Shown here one piece after another: positions 1 through 10,413 of a stretch of 64,000 nt of DNA. Position 1 is the first letter of the stretch; each line of letters begins with the position of its first letter. The stretch comes from Chondrus crispus (Eukaryota > Rhodophyta > Florideophyceae > Gigartinales > Gigartinaceae), in the NCBI RefSeq assembly GCF_000350225.1, contig NW_005179205.1, positions 43,276 through 107,275 of the forward strand, written 5' to 3'. Below the pieces are notes generated by a model. That model searched no databases. It was not told the DNA's origin and saw only the letters and a list, made by a program, of their open reading frames with translations. The translations under genes were made by a program, and so were the position numbers.

Positions 1-3000
1 AACATCCGTCCATAGGGACCACCATCACGAGGACGCAGCTACAATTAACCACGTACTCGTTTCGCGCACGCAAAGTCGTTGGCAATCCCCACAGTCGACG
101 GCACCAATACTCAAAGCCGTCCACCGACACAGTCGCTCGCATCAATTCTTTCGTCCCGAGGGACTTACTAACCCATTGGCCACACTAACCCCCTTTTTCC
201 TCGTTTTTGTTTTTGTACTGTTTTGTTTCGTTTTTCTTTGTTTCCTTGCTCCTTTTTGTTGATACGACGTAGAAAGCGACGTCCCGCATCGCGGACCACG
301 AGGAACGAGCGTTGCGACGCACACCGGCCAACGACCCTTCAGTGAGGGTCCACAATCAAGGGAGACGGGCGAACCGCCGATCGTAATTAATTTATTACGC
401 TGTGTCTTCCAGCCGAAAGGGAGAGCGGTCTTTTTCTAAGCTGTACAAAGACGTCAATTTGCGAGATTTCGTAGGCCTGCCTCAAAGACAGTGCCGGGCG
501 AGTAATCGGAGAAGATTCTGACCGACAAAGGACGAAGCACGGATCGGAGTTATACCCTAGACCGGAATTTGTCAGCACGAAGATGCTAGAGCCGACGGCT
601 TCTTGGTTTTTACCGAGCGTGTGAGCGGCAAGGGCAGAACGCTCACAAAAGAGGTCTGTCATGAAAGCGCTTTCCCATTCCGGACATTGAAATGTATTGG
701 ACAAACAACAACCACGAGAGGGTGCGGGAAAAGAGACAGTTTAACTTGGAACAAAAGGAGTTACAGCTTTGTGCCACATCCTGACAAAGATTGAACCTAT
801 ATAGTAGAACTACAGTTCATTTCTACGATCAAGGATTATTTGAAGGCGCGGAGCAAACATGCCTACGGCAAGGAAGAGAAGGGTCATGTTTTTCGTACGC
901 GACGGAGGGAATGCAGGAACCGCGGTGATCACGTTGTGGAATGCCCCCGGGGTTTGGGCTTTCCTTACGGAATGTTCGATTTGTTTTCGACACAAACCAA
1001 CTCCCTAGAGGATCGAACAGCCAACGGCATGAAGCCGTACCCCTTTTTGCTGTCACCCCCTGTCCAGACAACGTCATCACGCATCTCCCCTCCATACCTT
1101 TTTCCCACTTCTTTGAACAACTTGCTACCTTTTTACTTTTCTGTCCCTCCTACTCCTCTGCTTTTCTAATGTCATCTTATTTTCTTCGTGTTGTTGTCAT
1201 CTCTTTTTTTTTGGGAAGACAAGTCACGCAGACACACCGGATTAGGGGCATCGAAAGGAAGTTTATTTTAAGGCAGAACCCCGCGTCGAGGAGAAACAAG
1301 AAGTTGCAGAGTAGCTTTAGAGGGACCCTGCAGGGGAAGCTCCACGCGCGCCATAACGACGTATACCGCCGATGGTCGAGGCTGTGACAAACCCCGGGCC
1401 GACCGAGACACCAAGCAGGGATATTCAGATTGGTGAAGACAGACGCCGTCCTTTCTGGGGACAAGAGGAGGACCATGGAAGAATCGAGAAAGTCGGACCG
1501 CTCCTGTGCCCTACTAAGCATCTACGCATGACACATCGCGAGACACAAGCAAAAAGAGGGTAACATAGAGCCGAGAGAAGTTACGTGAAAAATACTGCAT
1601 CAGGCGAAGAGGGGAGTCGTGGGATGACATGGAGAACGACATAGTGAGAGGTGACTTTCCGCATGATCGTTAACATGGGCGATGCATAACAACCAACATT
1701 GAACATCGCAGAACGAAGGGAATGGCATCGACTACTCTCATACTGTTCCAGGTCTTGCAAAGCACCGTATCTATCACCGCACTAATGTTGACCTCCGCAC
1801 ACGCCCCCCCTCGTTTGTATCCATTCGAATGGAAATTGCAATTTCTTTGGACATGTTCCGCAACGGGGAACCGAACTGCGACTGCAGGAGTACCCATACG
1901 AGGACTTAGTCTGTCATCGAGACACGAAGAGAGGGGAACCCGCAGGCCCCCTCGGAGCCACGAGTCATTGCGGTTGACTTACAAATGCGCGCTCCCCGCC
2001 AGCAAACGCACGGGGAAGGTGAGTGCGCACCACCCGAACGCCTTCAAAAATATTTAACAAAACATTAAGGGGAGTTGCAACCGAGATATACAACCCATTT
2101 TGTTGGCATGAGCCACGGCCGCCGATCCACGACATATTACACTGCACCCGAAGGGCGGAGCTCGACTACGACCCCCCTTCTCGCACACAAGGCACCAGTC
2201 ATCACTGTGATCGTTTAATCATGATGATCACGAGCGTACTTCGAGGAGAATGACATTCAAGGAAACGGGAAAGGATGAAGTCCTACCCACGCGACTGTCG
2301 GGAAGTGCATCGAGCGAGCGCGCGGTTTAATCGCATAGCGAAGAAGTTTCGCCCGTCATTTTCGAGACCGCCGGTACGCTAGGCGAATTCGCCGATGGCC
2401 TCGCACACGAGTTGTTAACTGGTTTTCACGACCTACAGCCTACAGCGCCGCCCCGGGTCCCTGACGACAGAGCGAGGGGCGCTCGCCCGACAGCAAGGAC
2501 GAAAACGCCAAGATAGGCGAACAGGCGGATGACACTATGTGAGAATGGGGTCGCCGTGAACCCCGAAATACCATCTAAATGCACGATCCGAGACAGGATC
2601 AAGATGGTTGCTCATCGCGATGCGATCAACTAATCGTAATACGTATGACTGGACGTGTACGAGGAACCCTCGTCGCCACCTCAACTAGTTACGAATCGCC
2701 GTCAGGACACAATGAGATCACAGGCAACAACATTGACGTCTCCACACCTATCGCGTCGCGAATCTGAGTCTGCACGTATGGGATGATGTCCAAGAGAGAG
2801 AGGGTAGAACCTGCGTGTGAATGAAACGGGTTCTTGACACCGCCGGAGTCGGGAGAGCAGAGGTTTCCTCGCGGAGCTTCCGCTGTCGGTTCAATCTTTT
2901 TTATGGCATGAAATGTGAACAGGGGAAAGGCCTTCCGATCGAGGAACTAAAAAAACGGACAGCAATGAAACGGAAGGACGCGGAAGTGACGAATGCCACT

Positions 3001-3853
3001 AAGGGCGTACAGGGGAACTGAGCCGAAGCGGCAACTACAACAGAGAAAAGTTGTAGGGAGTCGTGGTAGAGATGCTCATTGTCAGAATGACAGTTTTCGA
3101 GGGGTTAGAAAACCGAGGGCTGCTCGATGCGTGCAAAAGAGGAGGGAAGTGAGGAATTCGAAGAGGTAAAAAGGAAGTGACAAAAAGAGGAGGTAAGTGA
3201 GGAATTCGAAGAGGTAAAAAGGAAGTCACAAAAAGAGGAGGTAAACCACAAAAGAGGAGGAGAGGGAAGACGCACATCGAGGATGGGAGAAAGAGAAGGC
3301 GCCGGAAATTGGGGGAAATTGAGAAAAAAAAGAGGAGGAAAGAAAAACGGACCGCCTCAGAGACTCTAGGGGGGGACCGTATTTCCTTGAGCAGGAATCT
3401 CCAAACAGGCAACGGAGCGACTGAAGATGCGATCATTGACGACGTCTCGTGGACGGCTGAACAAAAAGGGGGAGGGCGACTAGAAAAATTGTCAGGGACC
3501 GCCATGCCCCCGCCTACGGCGAGAAGAGGGTAAACGAAAGGAGGAAGTCGGAGATGCCGTAAAATACGCACGTTGCCGTCCCCGTTAGGCAGAGTCAGGG
3601 CGTAGGAAAAGAGGGAGAAAAATGGTCAAGGATAAAGAGGAGGAATTGAAGAGAAGGAAATATAGGGGAATCAGGAAAGGGAAAACTGAAAATGCAAAAG
3701 AGGAGGAAATTGGAAATAACAGGAGATTCGCAGGCGGGTTCTTTTTATCGCCCAAAGGTCGTACGATAAAGCCGCTAGTCGACTATCAGACGGGCAGGAT
3801 GGGAAAAGAAGGACAGGTCGCAAGGAAGTGCTGTGGCCGCCGTCTCAACGAGA
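1..3853. other. Gene-free repeat debris, probably old LTR-element interior
   Basis: No open frame here resembles a protein. The short ORFs overlap on both strands and are low complexity. The stretch has a T-rich run near 190-260 and is purine-rich (AG/AGAGGAGG-like words) from about 2.9 kb to 3.7 kb. It lies immediately downstream (in the minus-strand sense) of the antisense ORF at 3854-5785, so it is probably the non-coding interior of the same retroelement, as 15104-17152 is in the complete element. I saw no LTR ends in it. Confidence 0.4.
3131..3262. repeat. Short purine-rich tandem repeat
   Basis: A unit of about 54 bases (AAAGAGGAGGTAAGTGAGGA, then ATTCGAAGAGGTAAAAAGGA, then AGTGACA) is repeated about two and a half times with a few changes, ending in shorter AGAGGAGG copies. 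It lies in non-coding retroelement debris. Replication slippage is the simplest origin. Confidence 0.75.
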
Positions 3854-5785
3854 CTATGCCCCAAGGGATTTTCCCTTTGGAAGGGAGGTGACAAGCCGAG
3901 CTAGAACTCGCAAGTCGTCTAGGGACGCCCCCTGGAGAGCTTCTCCCTCCACACCATGAGCCATGAGAAGGCGATGGTAAACGGCGGCAGCAGAGGTATT
4001 TTCTTTTGGAATTGTAGATGATGGAGGTCCCGAGGTAGGAGCGAGGAGCGGACCCTCAGGTGAAGGGCAAGCCGGACGTGGGGTCGGATCCCCGGCCGAC
4101 GGTGGGGCTTCCCGAATTGAAATGGTTTCCGTCGAGCAGCTCGCAGGAGGAAGCTCGACGCGCGGAGGAGCCTGAGGGCGGGTCAAGCTCACGGGTGCCG
4201 TACATGACGGCAATGGCATGGTTGGGATGGGTGTGACGAGCTGTCCCTCGCGTGAAGGGGAAGCAGGAAGTGAGGTTGGATTCACGTCGGAGGAAGACAC
4301 GACTCGAAGCGACAAGTTTTCCGCCGAGTTCGTGGAAGGAAGTACGACGCACACTGGGGCCTCAGGCGCGGAGGGACGGACCGGTGCAAGGAGAGGGGAA
4401 GTTGGGGCCGAAGGTCGAGAGCACATCTCAGGCTCTCGAAGATCCGCGTTCACCACAGTGACTGCGTTGGGGGTTGGTGGTTGATTTCCGAAACGGCGGC
4501 TCATCTGGGCCTCCCAGGCAGAACAGAGGGAGGAGGACCAGGGGTTGATCCACACGAAGTCGCCGGCAGCTGGATGATTTCTACCAGGGGAAAAAGAGGG
4601 TCGCTGGCGTGAAAAGGACCGAGACTAATTTTGTGGAGGAACGCAATCCCACGCTACGGTCTCGATCATATCGAGGAGGGCGTGCACTTCACGGTCCACA
4701 TCGGACCCGCCAAAGGGGACAGAAAAATCGAGGAGACGCATCTGTTCGCGGAGTTTCGAAGGGAGGTGCCACAGGCGCCAACAGTCGAAAACTTCCCACA
4801 GGAGGGTGGCGGCGACTTTCACGCACCACTCCGTGAGAAACACAGTCCACAGCCCGTGCTGTGGATCGCGTAAATGACTGCCGTAATATGTCAGGATGGG
4901 TCCTAACTCAGCCCAGAAACCCTGACATACCTCGTATTGACTCCACCAGGACGGGGTTCGTTGGTATCGATTGGTGTAGTGCTGTCTGGAAATTTCACGA
5001 GCCTCAATCATCTGGTACGCCACGAAGTACCCAGTGTCAGATCGGACCTGACGTTCAAAGCGCACAGTATTTTGGAAAACGAAAATACCGCCGCGCTTCG
5101 TATGGCGAAAGTTTGTGGGGGGAATGGCTTGGGTCCAAAACATGGCGTCGGTCGTGACGGTGCGTCGGTTGCGCCACAGTCGGTCCGCCTCGGACACGGG
5201 GTCACCGTAGGTGCAGTCGATGAGGTTGTCGAGGTAGAGTCGTTCCCCCTCCGTACGACATTGCCAAGTGTCGCAGTGGTAACCTGAAGGTATGAGGGCG
5301 TCGGCCATAGGAATCTCGATCAGAGTGAGCACAGCGTCCATGAAGCGCAGGGATAAGGAAGAGCGACCGCGCGGGGAGGAGTGACGTAGGATGGAGGTGG
5401 GTATAGCGATGCGGGCGCGCCAGTCAAAGGTGTGAATGGCCTGCAAAGGGAGGTTACCGGGCAACATGCCCGCATCATCGGCGAAATTATTTTTGATACC
5501 GTCGAGGTCGCGGACGCCCACAGAGGAGAACCATTGAGCAGAAGCAAACAGGGCTGCGTTACCACGCATGGTTTTGTTCTGCAGCTCCTCGAGCGAAGGA
5601 TGACGGCGGGCTACCCAAGAGGAATGGTAGCCCGGATGGAAGGCCGGCTCGGCAGGGATGGTAACAGGGGGTAGACGGAGTATGGAAGGAAGACCCCGGG
5701 GCACTTCGGACTTGCGAGGGAAGCCAACACCCGGACATCTACGGGTGGCACTATCGTCCAATTGTTCCGATGGAGAAGGAAGCAT
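3854..5785 (-). pseudogene. Antisense ORF of an older LTR element, one in-frame stop
   Basis: Two minus-strand ORFs (5785-4625 and 4555-3854) share one frame and are separated only by a TAG at 4625-4627; the bridge reads as ordinary protein. Together they make about 640 codons. The first half is Trp/Arg-rich and globular-looking, with no family I recognise. The second half is a Pro/Ser/Glu-rich tail with internal repetition (PSPEGP / PSREGQ-like units) and a short conserved-looking end. The ORF start lies about 200 bp from a possible polypurine tract (around 5984) that leads into LTR-like sequence, the same geometry as the antisense ORF of the complete element (17153-19579). Weak similarity to that ORF may exist (a hydrophobic-x-x-aromatic-Gly segment followed by Gln-His). 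Function unknown. Confidence 0.5.
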
Positions 5786-7062
5786 GGTATTTTCGTCTTA
5801 CCCTTGCTAGAACGCCGCGCAGAGTGATTGATGACTGGGAAACACGGTCAGCAGCGGCAGGAGATTATACGATGGCTGGGCGTTGCGCAACGGCGCTCAG
5901 AAGGGGATGTGTAGTGCAATACGCACCTGAAAAGGGGGGTGAAAAGAAAGGAAAATATTTGGATATGAAAAGCGGTCCGGGTTGGGGGACACACGTGTGA
6001 ATAATTGCACAGTTTTAATTTTTAATTATTTTATTTTATTTAGTTAATTAGTTGGCATTAATTTTGCTGACATTAGATTAGATCTAGGATCTAACGCCGC
6101 GAGCTACTGTAGTGGCTCCGGCGGGGCGATATATACCTTAGCCCTCTGACGACCAAGTCAGTAAAGGTAACCCGAGTTGCCGGAGTTGAATGTCGCCTTG
6201 GTCGAAGTCCGTCTCTACCAGGACGCTCCCTTTTACCTAAGCCTACGGCATCCTCTATCGCTCGGGGTTCCCTTTTCTCTTTCCTTTATTTCCCTATCCT
6301 TTTCTATCTCTAATTCTACCTATTTTTCCCTTATCTTGTGTTGGTGCCATCGGCCTCGGTTGCGACCGAACCGGTGTAGGTGTTTCGAGCCATCGGGCGG
6401 CACGGTTGACGTAGCGCTGCTACTTTCATTTCATCCCGTCGGGCTGCGTTGTGACGCCCCCGTCGAAGGCCTTGTCGCGTCACAAGGTGTCGAAGAAGCT
6501 CAACGAGCATTGGCCTTATAACCCAGTGGAACCGGGGTACCTACGTACGCGCCCCACCCCACACTCCTCGAGCAGATCTCTTCGCAAGTCTCTACCACAC
6601 CGATCCCGGGCTGGGCTGTTTCTCTGTGCCCCCCCCTATCAGGGATCCGAGCTACTGCGAGTCGCAAGCTCTTTTAAACGGAGAAGGGAGAGTCGGACAC
6701 TCCGTAGCGCTGTGCCATCGGCAGATCTTCTTTTTGCTGTTGTTGTTGTTTTTGCTGGACCATCGGACCGCGGTCTCTGCCCGACAGGCGCATTACACTA
6801 CACTGACTGACGTTGTAACCGCGCACTCACGGCTTTCCGCGACACCCCTCCGACGCACCTCGACCACGGGTACGACGGTGTTGTAGGGAGGTCTGTACGG
6901 CAGGACTGGAGGCCGCAGGCGGAGAACGACGCGCCTATCTGTTTGGGGGACGTCCTCGCGCTCCGACGGAGGCAAGGAGGAACAGAAGGACCGAGAAGAG
7001 GGAGAACCGACGTAACGCGGGAGCATACGTGCCTCCAGAACGAACCAGCAGGATTCTAGTAC
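5786..7062. other. AT-rich block and LTR-like sequence of an older element
   Basis: There is no gene. A G-run (5980-5990) is followed by AT-rich DNA (6001-6080), a TATATA at 6129, and pyrimidine-rich sequence at 6270-6340. A perfect small hairpin sits at 6166-6181 (arms GGTAAC and GTTGCC, loop CCGA), the same loop as in the chromovirus LTRs further right. Words such as AGCTACTGTAG are shared with the solo LTR at 39010-39649. This is probably the 3' LTR of the element carrying the antisense ORF at 3854-5785, but I could not fix its ends. Confidence 0.4.
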
Positions 7063-7745
7063 TGTAGCATAACCCTCCCCCTGGGGGACTCACTTTAGAT
7101 TAGATCACGATTGATTTAGTTACTGTAGAGCCCGACGCTCTACAGTACCACCGAGCGTGTCCACGTGTGCCCACAGCACACGTGCACACGTGTACCACGC
7201 GCGAACGAAGCGCGCACGCACCACGGGTAATACGTGTACTGTCAGCCTCGACATAGCTGACAGTATTACAGTGCAGGCCGACCTGCACTACAGTAGCCCA
7301 CACTACAGTACCTCGGTACCGTGGTGTTATGATAGATTGTTTTCTATACTAAATATGGAGCGGACCGACGGCGGACGGGGCGGACAAGCACGGGCTGGTC
7401 CTCAACCGACCGCCAAGGTCAGTGCACCCAGCTTATTCTAAACGTCGCCTTCGCTCTTTGCGCGCGTTTAGTCGGAGCCGAGCCGGAGTGGACGCGCAGC
7501 ACGCGGGCGAGCACGGAACCGCCTCCGCCCGTCAGCACTGGTACGTCACCCAGTGCTGCTCCGGGGCGTCGAGGCGTCGATCCGCTCGTGCGTGCGCGCG
7601 TCCCTGCTTGCTCCCTCTCTACCACCGCTACCCGGGCCCGAGCCCGGTTCCGTAGCTGGTTGCCCCGCTTCCCCCTTCTCCGATCCGGGGTCTACAGGTC
7701 GAACTGCGCATACACCTCCAGTCGTCTGGGGGTGTTTATGCTACA
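7063..7745 (+). repeat. 5' LTR of the chromovirus
   Basis: It is bounded by TGTAGCATAA and TTATGCTACA and is nearly identical to 19723-20406. The first 280 bp carry a run of strong hairpins (see 19781-19986). The probable TATA-like stretch is at about 7335-7355 (TTCTATACTAAATATGG). The primer-binding site should start just after 7745, where the sequence reads GTGGTCTCCCGACC; I cannot assign the tRNA with certainty. Confidence 0.95.
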
Positions 7746-7821
7746 GTGGTCTCCCGACCTAGAAGATTCCGAGATCTTTCCGAGAAGACTTTCTTTTTCC
7801 TCCGCGTCCGTACGCGTTGAG

Positions 7822-10413
7822 ATGAGTCAAGAATACGCCTCCTCGATCCGGTCCGAACCGGCGGATCCGAGGGCGGCCGCTATGCACGCACCATCACCGC
7901 CGTTCGGCGACGGCGACGCTGGTCTCCGAGACCGCGAACCGTCGCCCGAGTCCCCCGAAGGACAAGCGGCTGCGATGTTCGATCGCATAGCTGACTACAT
8001 CGAGGAAGTCCGTACTTCACTCCGTATAGACGTGACGGACGCCGTCTACTCGCGATGTATGGACGAGCTCCGCTCCCTACATGAAGGGGGGTTCGATCGA
8101 GTCAGCCAGTCCTTTGAGAATCTCCGAGCACTAGTCGACGAGTTACACTCGCGACTGGTGCTCGTCGAAGACTCACGCCTCGCACAGCCCGTACTGCACG
8201 GGCAAGGTCGCCCCACGAGGCCGACCTCGACGAGACGTCCCGACGATCGACCGTCCCCGTCAGCAGAACAGTTGGGTGCGTTCGCGCACCTCTCTGCCGA
8301 GCTCAACGCTACGCGACAGCGTGCTCGTGACATGGAACGGACCATGGCCGCAAGGCTGCCCGGTGCCCCCACGAGAGGGCCCGGTGGTGCCGTACCTCCG
8401 AGCGCCGTCGCTCCGGAAGGTTGGCGTCCGACTGGCGCCGACACTAGTCGGACTGCGGAAGGAACCCGTCCCCCGATGGGCGCGAATCTCGCGTCCGAGA
8501 CCCAAGCATTGCCGCCTATCCCCAGAAGTAGGCGGCAGATGGACCGCGTATCGTACGCGGACGAACAAACCCGTGGAGGAGCCGCCCGCGGATCCGGAGA
8601 ACCGATGTTCTCCGTCGATCCCCGCTGGGGCGGCTACCCGCCGGCGAGTTACGCCGAGCATCCAGGTCCGGTAGACGTCCGTACGCTACCGGTTACCTCC
8701 TTCGGCACGCTGGGTCTCGCTGACCCCGGGCTCGAGCCGGTACATACGATGATCCAAGAGTTCAGCGCCGTTGCTGACTATCGTATGTACCGCTTGGATA
8801 ACACCTCGAGGCTCGTTACCTCGGGTGACGCGGGACGGATCGCGAAGTACGTCCAACGCTGCCGTGGGGTCCGTCCCACGATGAAGAGCTTTGACGGTAC
8901 GGACCCGATCCAACTCCTACCGTTCTTGAAGGATATTCGGATAACCTTCAACTCGCAACACCTGACCGAAGGTGTTGCGGTGAGAGTCCTCGCGCACTTC
9001 TTAGAGCGCGACGCGGAGCGCCTGTATACGAGTTATACGATGCGTGGCCTCCGCGCCGGCCAACTACACGACGACGTGAGTTGGCCGGGACTCGTGAACC
9101 AGTTCCTGAAACGCTACCTAACCGACGACGTGTTAGGTGAAGCGTACGACGTTGTCGCGACGGCGCGACAGCAATCTCATGAAACGGAGAGCACGTTCGC
9201 GGACCGGCTCGAAACTGCCGCGTTCCGGTGCACAGCAGTGTTCTCCGAACAGTCCCTCGCGCACTACTTCGTGCAGGGACTCGCTCCTGCGACCCGTGCC
9301 GCAGTTTCCGAGACAGTGCAGCGGCTGCCGAGCCGCCAGAAGACCGATCTTCCGACCATCCGCCATATCGCAACGGCGGAAGGAACCACTTACCGCGCTC
9401 GACGCGGTTTACCTCTGCCGGATTCGAAACCGACAGGGAGGGCTGGCAGGACTACGAAGTCCGCCGCAACAAGTTCGCCCGCCTCTACCCTCCATGTCGG
9501 GGAGGATGAGTGGCAGGCCGACCCTGTCCTCATTATGCAAGGTGCAGGGCAAGTAGGGGGTCGACCCCCTTCACCAATGTCGACCGGAACGACGTCGAGC
9601 TACGCGACCGCGTTCGCGGCCACTCCAAGAGCGCCCAGGGGTACGGACCCCCGGGTCGCTGAGCTCGACATCTCAAACCGAGATACCGGAGGTGAAGCCC
9701 CTCGCGTGCCCCTCCTCACCGATGAGGAGGCGCGTCACGCGGCGACCTTCGCCTCAACGGACGGCAGTGCGTACGTGTGCTGGCTATGTCGTACGTACAG
9801 ACACGCCATGTACGCCTGCCCGTTCTTGTCGCCGGAACAACGAATGTTCACGGCGTACAGTAACTACCGCTACCAGATGGAGACGCGCCCCGGGGCGCAC
9901 AATCTACTCCGGCAAGCCGTCGGCGAGGGTCGTCCCCCGCGTCAAGGTTTCCCGAATCGGTCCGGTGGGGGCGCTCGCTTCGCCCCCCGTGGAGGCGGGT
10001 ATCGTCGTACCGAACTCGATCGTTGGGATCGGCCCGACTACCGCCAGGCCGACACAAGGTACCCCCGCCAAGGAGGGAGAGGGGACCGAGACCGTTCTCG
10101 GTTACCCCAACAGGTACAGAACGCGATCATGTACCTACAAGATTGGGTAGAGGGCCCGTATCCCCTACCCGCAGAGGGACAAGAAGACAGATGACACGTC
10201 CCTCAGATCCTGCGACGTCCGGATGTCGCAGCTCAAGGTCAGGAAGTACCCGGGTACTTTGCCGATGACGCGCGGCCGCAGTGGGGGGATTGTCCCGACC
10301 CACGCGGCCAAAGACCCGAAGGGGACCTGGCCACCGATAGCCAGGGGGGTAGCTCCGATAGCACCGGTAGTTCGAAAAAGGGTAAAGACGGTTACGTACA
10401 CGCGGTCGCGTGA
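7822..10413 (+). pseudogene. gag: gag of the complete chromovirus, one in-frame TGA
   Basis: Gag forms the particle that packages element RNA. I start it at ATG 7822, the first Met after the LTR; upstream frame-open codons lie inside the LTR. Order: a Ser/Pro/Arg-rich N-terminus, a retrotransposon-gag capsid-like domain (about residues 370-530, with a Phe-Leu-Lys-Asp-Ile start and an Arg-Tyr-Leu region), a linker, then a CCHC zinc knuckle near residue 653 (Cys-x2-Cys-x4-His-x4-Cys, CWLCRTYRHAMYAC), then a basic Gly/Arg-rich tail. A TGA at 10192-10194 cuts the frame, but the same frame continues to a TGA at 10411-10413 and that continuation aligns with the uninterrupted gag tails at 23100-23288 and 25020-25234. 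The early TGA is therefore a lesion, or a readthrough codon. Confidence 0.9.

Noticed and set aside
3035-3571. 178-codon minus-strand ORF rich in Leu, Pro, Phe and Ser
   Set aside because: It is the complement of a purine-rich tandem repeat, a compositional artefact.
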